This document shows, piece after piece, positions 10,471 to 19,476 of a DNA stretch of 64,000 nucleotides. The position numbers were made by a program, and so were the translations under genes. The notes below the pieces were generated by a model, which saw only the letters and a list, made by a program, of their open reading frames with translations, had not been told where the DNA came from and did no database searches. Source of the DNA: Caldibacillus thermoamylovorans (GTDB lineage: Bacteria; Bacillota; Bacilli; Bacillales; Caldibacillaceae); NCBI RefSeq assembly GCF_000751775.1, contig NZ_CCRF01000045.1, positions 62,001 to 126,000 on the forward strand, written 5' to 3'. How positions within the stretch are numbered: position 1 is the first letter of the stretch; each line of letters begins with the position of its first letter.

Positions 10471-11120
10471 TTGTACATATTGTTGCCGGTGGCCCGGAAC
10501 GATTCCTCACTGATTTTGAAGAGTATGAAACTGAAACAAAGATAAAGTGGATTGGTGTAGATCGAGGAACAAATTATTTAATGGAAAGAGGCATCCATCC
10601 GGATATGGCGATTGGCGATTTTGATTCCATCTCAAAAGAGACGCTTCATGCACTGAAAGATAAGAATATACATCTTCTAAAATATCCGTCAGAAAAGGAT
10701 GAAACCGATATGGAATTAGCTTTACAACATGCTTTAAAGCTGAAACCTGAAATCATTCGTATTTTCGGTGCAACCGGCGGAAGACTTGATCATTTTTTGG
10801 CAAACATTCAACTTTTTAGTGTTTCAGCTGAAAAAGACCCGTCTATTTCCATCATGATTATTGATCAAAAAAATGAAATAGAAATTAAAAATCCCGGTAC
10901 ATTTGAAATAAAGAAGTCTTCTGCTAAACCATATATTTCCTTTGTTCCCGTTACAAAAATGGTCGAAAATCTGACGTTGGAAGGCTTTAAATATCCTTTG
11001 AAAAATCGTCATATTTTTTTCGGATCGACATTATGTATAAGTAATGAACTTATTTATGATTTCGGTACTTATTCATTTACAAATGGCATATTATTAGTAA
11101 TAAGAAGTTGTGACGATTAG
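10467..11120 (+). CDS. thiN: thiamine pyrophosphokinase
   Basis: Transfers a diphosphate from ATP to thiamine to make the cofactor thiamine diphosphate. Family motifs are visible: GVDRGTNYL, GDFDS, the acidic DETDMELAL and GATGGRLDH. A C-terminal beta-sandwich completes the 217 residues. The ATG overlaps the rpe stop (ATGA). No thiamine riboswitch is seen upstream, as expected for this salvage enzyme. It is the last gene before spoVM. Confidence 0.94.
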   Translation: MIVHIVAGGPERFLTDFEEYETETKIKWIGVDRGTNYLMERGIHPDMAIGDFDSISKETLHALKDKNIHLLKYPSEKDETDMELALQHALKLKPEIIRIFGATGGRLDHFLANIQLFSVSAEKDPSISIMIIDQKNEIEIKNPGTFEIKKSSAKPYISFVPVTKMVENLTLEGFKYPLKNRHIFFGSTLCISNELIYDFGTYSFTNGILLVIRSCDD

Positions 11121-11177
11121 GAAAAACAAGCCTATTTTATTCATTGAAATGTACTTTTCGGATATATTGGGAATATG

Positions 11178-11206
11178 ATAGGGATATATTCGGATAGTCA
11201 TATGTC
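11178..11206 (+). promoter_or_regulatory. possible sigma-E promoter of spoVM
   Basis: An ATA element at 11178-11180 is followed after 18 bases by CATATGTC at 11199-11206, resembling the mother-cell sigma-E pattern (ATA, then CATACANT). It lies 38 bases before the spoVM start. In B. subtilis spoVM is transcribed by sigma-E. The match is partial. Confidence 0.4.
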
Positions 11207-11244
11207 TACGGATCCTATTGTTTGTATCGGGGAGGGAATATTCA

Positions 11245-11325
11245 TTGAAATTTTACACAATTAAATTACCTAGATTTCTTGGTGGGTTTATAAGAGCGAT
11301 ATTAGGTACTTTTAAAAAAGGATAA
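11245..11325 (+). CDS. spoVM: stage V sporulation protein M (26 aa)
   Basis: Tiny amphipathic helical protein that senses positive curvature of the forespore outer membrane and anchors SpoIVA for coat assembly. The translated peptide is 26 residues, beginning MKFYTIKLPRFLGG and ending GTFKKG, with the curvature-sensing Pro9 present. It is too short for ordinary gene calling. The start is TTG, placed 8 bases after GGAGGG. A hairpin terminator follows at 11347. Its presence shows the organism makes endospores. Confidence 0.95.
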   Translation: MKFYTIKLPRFLGGFIRAILGTFKKG

Positions 11326-11346
11326 GTAAGAAAAGATCACTTACTG

Positions 11347-11381
11347 AACCTTTGTTGGAATGAATCTGACAAAGGTTTTTT
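11347..11381 (+). terminator. terminator after spoVM
   Basis: AACCTTTGT (11347-11355) and ACAAAGGTT (11369-11377) form a perfect 9-bp stem followed by a T run. Confidence 0.8.
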
Positions 11382-11444
11382 CTTGTCTTTTTATTTATAC
11401 ATATTTCAGCTGTTGAACGCTAATTTTAATTTCAGTTGAAAAAT

Positions 11445-11475
11445 AAAAAGGACATCTTTTTGTGATGCCCTTTCT
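11445..11475 (-). terminator. terminator after rpmB
   Basis: On the minus strand GGGCATC pairs with GATGTCC (one G-U) around an ACAAAAA loop. A T-rich tract follows, just beyond the rpmB stop. Confidence 0.65.
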
Positions 11476-11478
11476 TTA

Positions 11479-11667
11479 TTAAACACGTTCAACCTTCCCG
11501 GATTTTAGAGCACGAGCAGAAACGTATACACGTTTTGGTTTCCCGTTTACTAAAATACGAACTTTTTGTAAATTAGCGCCCCATTTACGGCGATTAGCAT
11601 TCAGTGCGTGGGATCGTGCGTTACCAAAAGAAGCCTTTTTACCTGTAACAATGCATTTGCGAGCCAT
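11479..11667 (-). CDS. rpmB: 50S ribosomal protein L28
   Basis: Small basic ribosomal protein of the large subunit, 62 residues. It has the conserved start [20 protein letters not shown] and the [13 protein letters not shown] core. A single Cys5 is present and there is no CXXC zinc pair. It is the only clear minus-strand gene in the window, between spoVM and yloU, the same arrangement as in B. subtilis. AAGGAGGGG precedes the ATG. Confidence 0.96.
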   Translation of the reverse strand: MARKCIVTGKKASFGNARSHALNANRRKWGANLQKVRILVNGKPKRVYVSARALKSGKVERV

Positions 11668-11692
11668 TTATGTCCCCTCCTTACTTAAAACC

Positions 11693-11721
11693 GTTATACA
11701 ATATGAAAACGAATTGTTAAA
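11693..11721 (-). promoter_or_regulatory. possible sigma-A promoter of rpmB
   Basis: On the minus strand TTTAAC (11721-11716) and TATAAC (11698-11693) are 17 bases apart. The resulting leader would be very short, so another upstream start is also possible. Confidence 0.35.
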
Positions 11722-11777
11722 GATACTAAAATACTTTACCATATATTATACAATAATGCAACAGCTTGAAAAAGTGC

Positions 11778-11807
11778 TTGACATCTTGTTTCCGTTCACG
11801 TTTATAT
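11778..11807 (+). promoter_or_regulatory. sigma-A promoter of yloU-fakA
   Basis: A consensus TTGACA at 11778-11783 is followed about 17-19 bases later by a TTTATATTAT tract that supplies the -10 box. The yloU start lies about 90 bases downstream. Confidence 0.6.
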
Positions 11808-11892
11808 TATTAAGGGACAGCTTGTCTTTTAAAATGAGGATTGTTATAGTAAAATAAATCTAGCAGTTGAAACTGAAAAGGGGGAACCTGTC

Positions 11893-12255
11893 ATGTCCAT
11901 TGAAATGAAAACGAATTACGGACATATTGAAATCTCAAATGAAACCATTGCACAAATTTGTGGTGGTGCTGCTGTAGATTGTTACGGTATTGTAGGAATG
12001 GCTTCAAAAAATCAAATTAAGGATGGAATTTCAGAAATATTACGGAAAGAAAATTATTCAAAAGGCGTCATTGTAAGACAAGAAGATGACCTTACGCATA
12101 TCGATTTGTATATTATTGTTGGTTATGGAACAAAAATTTCTGAAGTTGCTCATAATGTTCAATCAAAAGTAAAATATGTACTTGAACAAACAATTGGTTT
12201 AAAAGCTGATTCTGTCAATATATTTGTCCAAGGTGTTCGGGTAACGAACCCGTAG
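11893..12255 (+). CDS. yloU: Asp23/Gls24 family protein YloU
   Basis: Alkaline-shock/Gls24 family protein of 120 residues, thought to be a cytosolic or membrane-associated envelope homeostasis factor. Its exact role is not established. The conserved core includes GHIEISNETIAQICGGAA near the start and the IVGYGTKISEVAHNVQ segment. AAGGGGG lies just upstream. It directly precedes fakA, a pairing widely conserved in Firmicutes that points to a link with fatty acid activation. Confidence 0.9.
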   Translation: MSIEMKTNYGHIEISNETIAQICGGAAVDCYGIVGMASKNQIKDGISEILRKENYSKGVIVRQEDDLTHIDLYIIVGYGTKISEVAHNVQSKVKYVLEQTIGLKADSVNIFVQGVRVTNP

Positions 12256-12272
12256 GTAAGGAGGAAAAATTA

Positions 12273-13946
12273 GTGTCTATTACTATGATAGATGGGAAAC
12301 GTTTTGCAGAAATGATCTTCTATGGAGCAAATCGTTTGTCTCAAAACGCTAAATATGTAGATTCTTTAAATGTCTTCCCTGTTCCTGACGGTGATACAGG
12401 TACAAACATGAATTTATCCATTCAGTCAGGGGCAAAAGAAGTTAGAAACAATATTGTGCCTCATGTAGGAAAGGTTGGGCAAGCTTTATCCAGAGGTTTA
12501 CTCATGGGTGCCCGCGGGAATTCCGGAGTGATTCTATCACAGCTATTTCGGGGTTTTGCAAAAGCGATCGAAGCGAAAGAATCACTTGACATAACAGATT
12601 TTGCTGAAGCACTTAATGCAGGAGTTACAACTGCATATAAAGCTGTTATGAAACCCGTGGAAGGGACGATACTTACAGTTGCCAAAGATTCCGCAAAAAA
12701 AGCTTTAGAGGTTAGCAAAACAACAACGGACATGACTGTTTTAATGGAAGAAGTCGTTAAAGAGGCAAAAGCATCATTAAAACGGACGCCCGAACTGCTA
12801 CCGGTTCTAAAAGAAGTCGGGGTTGTTGACAGTGGTGGGCAAGGTCTCGTTTTTGTTTATGAAGGATTTCTTGCTCAATTAAAAGGTGAAAAGGTTGATG
12901 AGCTGACAACTGCTGAGGTTTCAATGGATCAACTGGTCAAACAAGAACACCATAAAAGTGTGCAAGGCTTTATAAATACCGAAGACATTGTATACGGGTA
13001 TTGTACCGAATTCATGGTAAAATTTAAGGATAGTAAATTGAAAAATCACCCGTTTTCAGAGGAAAAATTTCGCAATGATTTAAGTGAATATGGTGATTCT
13101 CTTCTTGTTATTGCCGATGATCAACTTGCAAAAGTACATATTCATACAGAACAACCCGGTGTTGTTCTTACATATGGACAACAATACGGTGACCTTATTA
13201 ATCTGAAAATCGAAAATATGCGTCAGCAGCATACAACGATACTCGAAAATGACAAGGTGAATACTGTTCAGGAACAGCAAAAACAACCGTCAGAATACGG
13301 GATTGTAGCTGTTTCAATGGGAAGCGGTATTCGTGATCTTTTTAAAAGTATCGGGGCCGAAGTAGTGATTGAAGGCGGTCAAACGATGAATCCAAGCATC
13401 GAGGATATCGTGAAAGCTATTGAACAAGTGAATGCTGAAAAAGTTTTTATCTTACCAAATAACAAAAATATTATTTTAGCCGCTGAACAGGCAAGGGACG
13501 TTTGCGACCAGCAAGTAATTGTCATTCCTTCTAAAACAGTTCCTCAAGGGTTAGCAGCTTTACTTGCATTTAATCCGAGTGTAGATGCTGAAAAAAATGA
13601 AAAAGCAATGAATGATGCTTTGAAAACTGTAAAATCAGGTCAAATCACTTTTGCGATCCGTGATACGATGATTGATAACTTAACGATTAAAAAAGATGAT
13701 TATATGGGAATTGAAGAAGGCTCCATCGTTGTATCCAATCGTGACTTAAATGTTACTGCGAAAGAATTATTAAATAAAATGTTGGATGAAGATAGTGAGA
13801 TTTTAACAATCATCAAAGGTGAAGAAGCAACAGAAGAACAGACAAAAGCTTTAATCCAATTTGTTGAAGAAAAGTTTCCGGAAGTTGAAATTGAAATACA
13901 TGATGGAAAGCAGCCGCTCTATCAATTTATTTTTTCTGTGGAATAA
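12273..13946 (+). CDS. fakA: fatty acid kinase catalytic subunit FakA (YloV)
   Basis: Phosphorylates fatty acids held by a FakB carrier so that PlsY or PlsX can use them for phospholipid synthesis. The N-terminal DhaL-type kinase domain (about 1-200) has the Mg-ATP motif PVPDGDTGTNM and the GARGNSGVILSQ loop. A middle domain and a C-terminal DegV-like half complete 557 residues. The start is GTG with TAAGGAGG upstream. No fakB is in this window. plsX lies 4.5 kb downstream in the FapR operon. Confidence 0.93.
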   Translation: MSITMIDGKRFAEMIFYGANRLSQNAKYVDSLNVFPVPDGDTGTNMNLSIQSGAKEVRNNIVPHVGKVGQALSRGLLMGARGNSGVILSQLFRGFAKAIEAKESLDITDFAEALNAGVTTAYKAVMKPVEGTILTVAKDSAKKALEVSKTTTDMTVLMEEVVKEAKASLKRTPELLPVLKEVGVVDSGGQGLVFVYEGFLAQLKGEKVDELTTAEVSMDQLVKQEHHKSVQGFINTEDIVYGYCTEFMVKFKDSKLKNHPFSEEKFRNDLSEYGDSLLVIADDQLAKVHIHTEQPGVVLTYGQQYGDLINLKIENMRQQHTTILENDKVNTVQEQQKQPSEYGIVAVSMGSGIRDLFKSIGAEVVIEGGQTMNPSIEDIVKAIEQVNAEKVFILPNNKNIILAAEQARDVCDQQVIVIPSKTVPQGLAALLAFNPSVDAEKNEKAMNDALKTVKSGQITFAIRDTMIDNLTIKKDDYMGIEEGSIVVSNRDLNVTAKELLNKMLDEDSEILTIIKGEEATEEQTKALIQFVEEKFPEVEIEIHDGKQPLYQFIFSVE

Positions 13947-13957
13947 TTGTTATAACC

Positions 13958-13990
13958 AAAGGTCCTTTATTTCGGGACCTTTTTCTTTTT
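13958..13990 (+). terminator. terminator after fakA
   Basis: AAAGGTCC (13958-13965) pairs perfectly with GGACCTTT (13975-13982) and is followed by a T-rich run. Confidence 0.85.
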
Positions 13991-14097
13991 GTACTCATTT
14001 ACATTTGATTTTTCATATTAATATAATATGATTAGAAATGTATATAATTTATTTTATGTTGATTTTAAAGAATATGACCTACGAGGGAGGCATTCGT

Positions 14098-14760
14098 GTG
14101 AAATTCCGCAGTGTTTTTGATATTATTGGTCCAATTATGATCGGTCCATCCAGTTCGCATACAGCCGGTGCACTCCGGATTGGAAAAGTTGCCAGAAACT
14201 TGTTTGGTAGAAGACCCAAATGGGCACATATTCATTTGTATGGATCTTTTGCCGAAACTTATAAAGGTCATGGAACAGATGTTGCCATTGTCGGGGGTCT
14301 GTTAAATTTTGATACATTTGATGATAGACTTATCAGGTCTTTTGAAATTGCCAAAGAAGAAGGACTGGATTATGCATTTTTTATCGAACAAGGGATTCCC
14401 GACCATCCAAATACCGCAAAAATTGTAGTAGGCGATGAATTGGGTGAACTTGAAGTTGTCGGTATTTCTGTCGGTGGCGGGAAGATCGAAATAGCGGAAA
14501 TAAACGGATTTAAATTAAAATTAACCGGGGATAATCCTGCCATCGTCATTCTTAACAATGATCGGTTTGGTTGTATTGCTAATGTAGCTAATATCCTGGC
14601 AAAACATGAGATCAACATCGGCCATATGGAGGTTTCCCGGAAAGAAAAAGGGAAGTTGGCTTTAATGGTGTTAGAACTTGATGAAAATATTAATAACGAG
14701 ATAATGGACGAAATTCATGCATTACCGAATATCCTGCAAGTTGCGAGAATTGTAGAGTAA
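14098..14760 (+). CDS. sdaAB: L-serine dehydratase, beta subunit
   Basis: One half of the iron-sulfur L-serine deaminase, which converts serine to pyruvate and ammonia. The N-terminal part has SVFDIIGPIMIGPSSSHTAG, typical of the beta domain, and residues about 145-220 form an ACT-type domain (HEINIGHMEVSRKEKGKLA). The GTG at 14098 follows GAGGGAGG and aligns with Bacillus SdaAB (220 residues); an upstream ATG at 14038 would add an unsupported extension. It is paired with sdaAA after a 38-base gap. Confidence 0.95.
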   Translation: MKFRSVFDIIGPIMIGPSSSHTAGALRIGKVARNLFGRRPKWAHIHLYGSFAETYKGHGTDVAIVGGLLNFDTFDDRLIRSFEIAKEEGLDYAFFIEQGIPDHPNTAKIVVGDELGELEVVGISVGGGKIEIAEINGFKLKLTGDNPAIVILNNDRFGCIANVANILAKHEINIGHMEVSRKEKGKLALMVLELDENINNEIMDEIHALPNILQVARIVE

Positions 14761-14798
14761 CAGACAGCAAGAACTTACAAGAAGATAGGGGGATGTAT

Positions 14799-15680
14799 AT
14801 GCTTTTCAAAACAGTCCGTGATTTAGTTGAACTTGCGGAAAAAGAAAATAAAAAGATCAGTCATATTATGATTGAACAAGAAATGTTAGTAACAAAGAAA
14901 AGTCGTGAAGAAATTATTGCCCAAATGGATAAAAATCTTCAAATAATGGAAAATGCGGTTCAGAAAGGTTTGTCCGGGGTAACTTCACATTCCGGATTAA
15001 CCGGAGGCGATGCAGTACTTTTGCAAAAATACATTGAAAAAGGTAATCATTTATCAGGCGATTTGTTACTTCAAGCGGTAAGTATGGCGGTGGCAACAAA
15101 TGAAGTAAATGCGGCGATGGGAATGATTTGTGCAACGCCGACTGCCGGTAGCGCCGGGGTTGTTCCCGGAACATTGTTTGCTGTCAAAAATAAATTTCAT
15201 CCGTCTCGGCAAGAGATGATTGAATTTTTGTTTACTGCAGGTGCTTTCGGGTATGTTGTGGCCAATAACTCGTTTATTTCCGGAGCGGCTGGCGGTTGTC
15301 AGGCAGAGGTCGGTTCAGCGAGTGGAATGGCAAGTGCGGCAATTGTTGAGATGGCCGGGGGGACACCAAGACAATCCGCTCATGCAATGGCCATTACGTT
15401 AAAAAATATGCTCGGGTTGGTTTGTGATCCTGTTGCAGGACTTGTTGAAGTTCCGTGTATAAAAAGAAATGCGATGGGGGCAGCCAATGCAATTGTTGCC
15501 GCCGATATGGCACTGGCAGGAATTGAGAGTAAAATCCCTTGTGATGAAGTCATTGAAGCTATGTTTCGTGTCGGGAAGATGATGCCGTCCAGTTTGCGAG
15601 AAACAGCACAAGGCGGCCTTGCCGTAACGCCGACAGCCTTAAAAATTCAAAAAGAAATTCATGCCGGAGGAGAAAAATAA
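14799..15680 (+). CDS. sdaAA: L-serine dehydratase, alpha subunit
   Basis: Catalytic iron-sulfur subunit of serine deaminase. The signature GLTGGDA, CATPTAGSAG and the cysteine-bearing CDPVAGLVEVPC region supply the cluster and active site. The ATG at 14799 is preferred over one at 14793 because the AGGGGG ribosome site ends only one base before the earlier ATG. The resulting start MLFKTVRDLVE matches relatives. recG begins one base after its stop codon, with a ribosome site inside sdaAA. Confidence 0.94.
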   Translation: MLFKTVRDLVELAEKENKKISHIMIEQEMLVTKKSREEIIAQMDKNLQIMENAVQKGLSGVTSHSGLTGGDAVLLQKYIEKGNHLSGDLLLQAVSMAVATNEVNAAMGMICATPTAGSAGVVPGTLFAVKNKFHPSRQEMIEFLFTAGAFGYVVANNSFISGAAGGCQAEVGSASGMASAAIVEMAGGTPRQSAHAMAITLKNMLGLVCDPVAGLVEVPCIKRNAMGAANAIVAADMALAGIESKIPCDEVIEAMFRVGKMMPSSLRETAQGGLAVTPTALKIQKEIHAGGEK

Positions 15681-15681
15681 C

Positions 15682-17736
15682 GTGGGTGCAAGATTGAAAC
15701 AACCGGTAAGCATGGTAAAAGGAATTGGAACGGAAGCGGTACAATTACTGGCTGATTTAAACATTTACACGGTTGAAGATTTACTCATGTATTTTCCTTA
15801 CCGCTATGATGATAACCGGATTCGTGATTTGGCCGAAGTCGGGCATGATGAACGAGTCACTGTTGAAGGAAAAGTGATCAGTCAACCTTTACTTAGCTAT
15901 TACGGTCGTAAAAAATCACGATTATCGATCAAGATCATGGTTGAAAATTATGTGGTCACAGCTGTCTTTTTTAACCAGGCCTATTTAAAAAACAAAATCA
16001 ATATAAATGAGACGATTACTGTTACAGGAAAGTGGAATCGACACCGACAACAAATCTCTGTCATTTCTTATCACCTCGGTTCAACGATCCATACAAATGC
16101 CATTGATTTCCAACCGGTCTATTCAGTTAAAGGCAATTTAACCGTCAAAGGTTTGAAACGATTTATTCGCCTGACATTTGAGCAATTTGGAAATGAAATC
16201 GAAGAAACATTGCCCCCTCATTTGCTAAAACAATATCGTCTTTATTCATTAAAACAAGCCGTCCGGGCATTGCATTTTCCACAAAATGCATTGGATATAA
16301 AGCAAGGCCGCAGAAGGATTGTTTATGAAGAGTTTTTACTGTTTCAATTAAAAATGCAAGCTTTAAGGAAATTTGAGCGAGAAAATCAGCAAGGTGTAGA
16401 AATTCCCTACAAAAATGAATTATTAAAAAGATTTATTGCTGCATTGCCATATCCTTTAACAAATGCACAAAAACGAGTCATAAACGAAATTTTGAAAGAT
16501 TTACGGTCTCCGTATCGCATGAACCGTTTGCTCCAAGGTGATGTCGGTTCCGGAAAAACAGTTGTTGCCGCCGTCAGTTTGTATGCTGCTGTTACGGCGG
16601 GTTTTCAAGCTGCATTAATGGTACCGACAGAAATTTTAGCCGAACAACATGCGAATAGTTTACAAGCGATGTTTTCTCCATTTCATATACAAGTTGCCCT
16701 GCTTACCGGTTCAACAAAGAAAAAGGAAAGAGCAGAAATTTTGCAGGGATTACTTGACGGAACTGTTTCTATTGTGGTGGGGACCCATGCATTAATACAA
16801 GATGAAGTTAACTTTAGAAAATTAGGACTTGTCATCACTGATGAACAACATCGCTTCGGGGTGGAACAAAGACGAATTTTACGGGAAAAAGGTGAATATC
16901 CTAATTCTTTATTTTTGACCGCGACCCCCATCCCCCGAACGCTTGCCATTACGGCCTTTGGTGAAATGGATGTTTCAATCATTGATGAAATGCCTCAAGG
17001 CCGGAAAAAGATTCTTACGTATTGGGTAAAACCGAATATGTTTGAGCGAGTTTTGGCGATGATGGAAAAAGAACTTCAATCAGGTAGACAAGCTTATGTG
17101 ATTTGTCCGCTAATCGAGGAATCAGATAAATTGGATGTGCAAAATGCCATTGATGTACACGCCCAGCTTGTTCAATATTTTCGTGGCCGTTACCGAGTCG
17201 GGTTAATGCACGGCCGGCTCAGCTCGGATGAAAAAGACGATGTGATGAAATTGTTTAGCGAGAATAAAGTGCAGATTCTTGTTTCGACAACGGTTGTGGA
17301 AGTCGGTGTGAACGTCGCTAATGCAACCATGATGGTGATCTATGATGCGGAACGTTTCGGGTTGGCACAATTACATCAATTAAGGGGCAGAGTTGGACGC
17401 GCTGAACACCAGTCTTATTGTATTTTGTTAGCCGAACCGAAATCCGAAGTTGGGAAAGAACGGATGAAAATTATGACGGAAACAACGGATGGTTTTGTAT
17501 TGAGCGAAAAAGATTTAGAATTACGTGGACCGGGTGACTTTTTTGGTAAAAAGCAAAGCGGCTTACCGGAATTTAAAGTGGCAGATATGGTTCATGACTA
17601 TCGGGCTTTAGAAACGGCAAGACAAGATGCCTATCACTTGATTGAATCCCCTGCTTTTTGGAACGATCCTGAATATCTCTATTTACGAAACTATATTGTG
17701 GAGTCAGGCGTCATGTCCGGGGAAAAACTCGATTGA
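15682..17736 (+). CDS. recG: ATP-dependent DNA helicase RecG
   Basis: Fork-reversal helicase acting on stalled forks and recombination intermediates. An N-terminal wedge domain is followed by Walker A GDVGSGKT (Lys292) and DEQH at 387-390. The C-terminal motifs QLRGRVGR and FLTATPIPRT are also present. The chosen GTG at 15682 lies 9 bases after GGAGGAG and gives a start MGARLKQPVS comparable with relatives; an ATG at 15661 overlapping sdaAA has no ribosome site. The 684-residue length is normal. Confidence 0.95.
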   Translation: MGARLKQPVSMVKGIGTEAVQLLADLNIYTVEDLLMYFPYRYDDNRIRDLAEVGHDERVTVEGKVISQPLLSYYGRKKSRLSIKIMVENYVVTAVFFNQAYLKNKININETITVTGKWNRHRQQISVISYHLGSTIHTNAIDFQPVYSVKGNLTVKGLKRFIRLTFEQFGNEIEETLPPHLLKQYRLYSLKQAVRALHFPQNALDIKQGRRRIVYEEFLLFQLKMQALRKFERENQQGVEIPYKNELLKRFIAALPYPLTNAQKRVINEILKDLRSPYRMNRLLQGDVGSGKTVVAAVSLYAAVTAGFQAALMVPTEILAEQHANSLQAMFSPFHIQVALLTGSTKKKERAEILQGLLDGTVSIVVGTHALIQDEVNFRKLGLVITDEQHRFGVEQRRILREKGEYPNSLFLTATPIPRTLAITAFGEMDVSIIDEMPQGRKKILTYWVKPNMFERVLAMMEKELQSGRQAYVICPLIEESDKLDVQNAIDVHAQLVQYFRGRYRVGLMHGRLSSDEKDDVMKLFSENKVQILVSTTVVEVGVNVANATMMVIYDAERFGLAQLHQLRGRVGRAEHQSYCILLAEPKSEVGKERMKIMTETTDGFVLSEKDLELRGPGDFFGKKQSGLPEFKVADMVHDYRALETARQDAYHLIESPAFWNDPEYLYLRNYIVESGVMSGEKLD

Positions 17737-17797
17737 TTGAGAAACAGGTATTTTCGAAATGAAAGTTATGATCCTGAAGGCTTATTAAATTTTTTCC

Positions 17798-17826
17798 TTG
17801 CATTCTATTTTTTGCTTATATATACT
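17798..17826 (+). promoter_or_regulatory. sigma-A promoter of fapR operon
   Basis: TTGCAT (17798-17803) and TATACT (17821-17826) are separated by 17 bases. The FapR operator begins 4 bases after the -10 box, so a bound repressor would cover the transcription start. Confidence 0.8.
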
Positions 17827-17830
17827 ACTA

Positions 17831-17847
17831 TTAGTACCTAGTCATAA
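17831..17847 (+). promoter_or_regulatory. FapR operator
   Basis: The sequence TTAGTACCTAGTCATAA closely matches the FapR-box consensus (TTAGTACCT with an inverted half). It lies between the -10 box and the fapR start codon, so fapR-plsX-fabD-fabG should be autoregulated and relieved by malonyl-CoA. Confidence 0.88.
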
Positions 17848-17865
17848 AATCAGAGTGGAGTAAGT

Positions 17866-18447
17866 ATGAGACTAAATAAAAAAGAACGACAAAGGCTCTT
17901 AAAAGAAACCATTTTGGAAAATCCATTTGTTACCGATGAAGAATTGGCTGAAAAATTTTCAGTCAGCATTCAAACCATCAGGCTGGACCGGTTAGAGTTA
18001 AATATACCTGAACTTCGAGAACGTATTAAAAATGTTGCACAAAAGAATTTTTCAGAAGAAGTACGATCTTTACCAATTGAAGAAGTCATTGGAGAAATTA
18101 TTGACATCGAGCTGGATGAGCACGCTATTTCTCTATTGGATATTAAAGAAGAACATGTTTTTAAGCGAAATAACATTGCTCGTGGACATCATCTGTTTGC
18201 TCAAGCAAATTCCCTTGCCGTTGCCGTCATAAATGATGAATTGGCCTTGACGATAAAAAGTAATATTCAATTTATCCGCCAAGTGAAATTAGGGGAACGA
18301 GTTATTGCAAAAGCGAAAGTAGTAGAGAAAGAGATGGAAAAAGGAAGAACCGTTGTTCATGTGGAAAGTTTTGTGAATCACGAACTCGTATTTAAAGGTG
18401 AATTTCACATGTACCGTCCAAAACATAAAGAAGGTGTGCAAAAATGA
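17866..18447 (+). CDS. fapR: malonyl-CoA-responsive repressor FapR
   Basis: Transcriptional repressor of fatty acid and phospholipid synthesis genes; malonyl-CoA releases it from DNA. Residues about 5-60 form a DeoR-like helix-turn-helix ([19 protein letters not shown]), and the rest is a hot-dog-fold effector domain with the conserved [18 protein letters not shown] segment. Length is 193. Its own operator and promoter lie immediately upstream. The stop overlaps plsX by 4 bases (ATGA). Confidence 0.96.
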   Translation: MRLNKKERQRLLKETILENPFVTDEELAEKFSVSIQTIRLDRLELNIPELRERIKNVAQKNFSEEVRSLPIEEVIGEIIDIELDEHAISLLDIKEEHVFKRNNIARGHHLFAQANSLAVAVINDELALTIKSNIQFIRQVKLGERVIAKAKVVEKEMEKGRTVVHVESFVNHELVFKGEFHMYRPKHKEGVQK

Positions 18448-19433
18448 ATATAGCGATAGACGCAATGGGTGGCGATCATGCTCCTGAAGCAGTAATAAAA
18501 GGGACGCTTAAAGCGATCGAAAATTTCCCTGATTTACATATTACATTAATTGGCAATGAAAAAAAGATAAAACCATATCTTTCATCAAGCGACAGGATTC
18601 ACATGATTAATACAGAAGAAGTGATTTCAGGTGAAGACGAACCGGTCCGTGCTGTTCGCAGGAAAAAAGATGCATCCATGGTTTTAATGGCAAAAGAGGT
18701 TGCAGAAGGACGGTGTAACGCTTGTATTTCTGCCGGAAATACGGGAGCGTTGATGGCAAGCGGTTTGTTTATCGTCGGGAGAATTGATGGAATTGAACGT
18801 CCTGCCCTAGCACCAACATTACCGACGATTGACGGAAAGGGTTTTTTACTGTTAGATGTTGGTGCCAATGCTGATGCAAAATCGTCTCATCTTTTACAAT
18901 ATGCCTATATGGGTGCAATTTATAGCGAAAAAGTGCGGGGTATAAAAAATCCGCGGGTCGGTTTGTTGAATATCGGGACAGAGTCAAAAAAGGGCAATGA
19001 ATTAACTAGACAAGCATATGAATTATTAAGCAATGCGAAATTAAATTTTATCGGTAATATTGAAGCGAGAGAATTGATGAATGGTGTTTGTGACGTTGCC
19101 GTTACTGACGGTTTTACTGGCAATATGGTGTTAAAAACGATTGAAGGGACTGCATCATCTGTATTCAAAATGGTCAAAGAAGTATTGATGAGCAATTTCA
19201 AAACAAAAATGGCGGCAGCTGTCATTAAGTCTGATTTAGGAAAATTAAAAAGCAAAATGGACTACTCGGAATATGGAGGTGCTTCACTTTTCGGTTTAAA
19301 AGCACCTGTCGTAAAAGCACATGGTTCTTCGGATGAATTAGCTTTTTTCCATGCCATACGTCAAACAAGAGATATGGTAATGGGCGAAGTTCCTCTTAAG
19401 ATTGCTGAAGCAGTTAAAGACATAAGTAAATAA
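18444..19433 (+). CDS. plsX: acyl-ACP:phosphate acyltransferase PlsX
   Basis: Peripheral membrane enzyme that makes acyl-phosphate from acyl-ACP, the acyl donor for PlsY in phosphatidic acid synthesis. It begins [14 protein letters not shown] and has the [16 protein letters not shown] and AGNTGALMA motifs. Near the C-terminus is [18 protein letters not shown]. At 329 residues it is of usual size. It is translationally coupled to fapR and followed by fabD after 43 bases. Confidence 0.96.
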   Translation: MNIAIDAMGGDHAPEAVIKGTLKAIENFPDLHITLIGNEKKIKPYLSSSDRIHMINTEEVISGEDEPVRAVRRKKDASMVLMAKEVAEGRCNACISAGNTGALMASGLFIVGRIDGIERPALAPTLPTIDGKGFLLLDVGANADAKSSHLLQYAYMGAIYSEKVRGIKNPRVGLLNIGTESKKGNELTRQAYELLSNAKLNFIGNIEARELMNGVCDVAVTDGFTGNMVLKTIEGTASSVFKMVKEVLMSNFKTKMAAAVIKSDLGKLKSKMDYSEYGGASLFGLKAPVVKAHGSSDELAFFHAIRQTRDMVMGEVPLKIAEAVKDISK

Positions 19434-19476
19434 ATATTTATCTATTCAAAATGGAAATAGAGAAAGGAGCCGTTTC

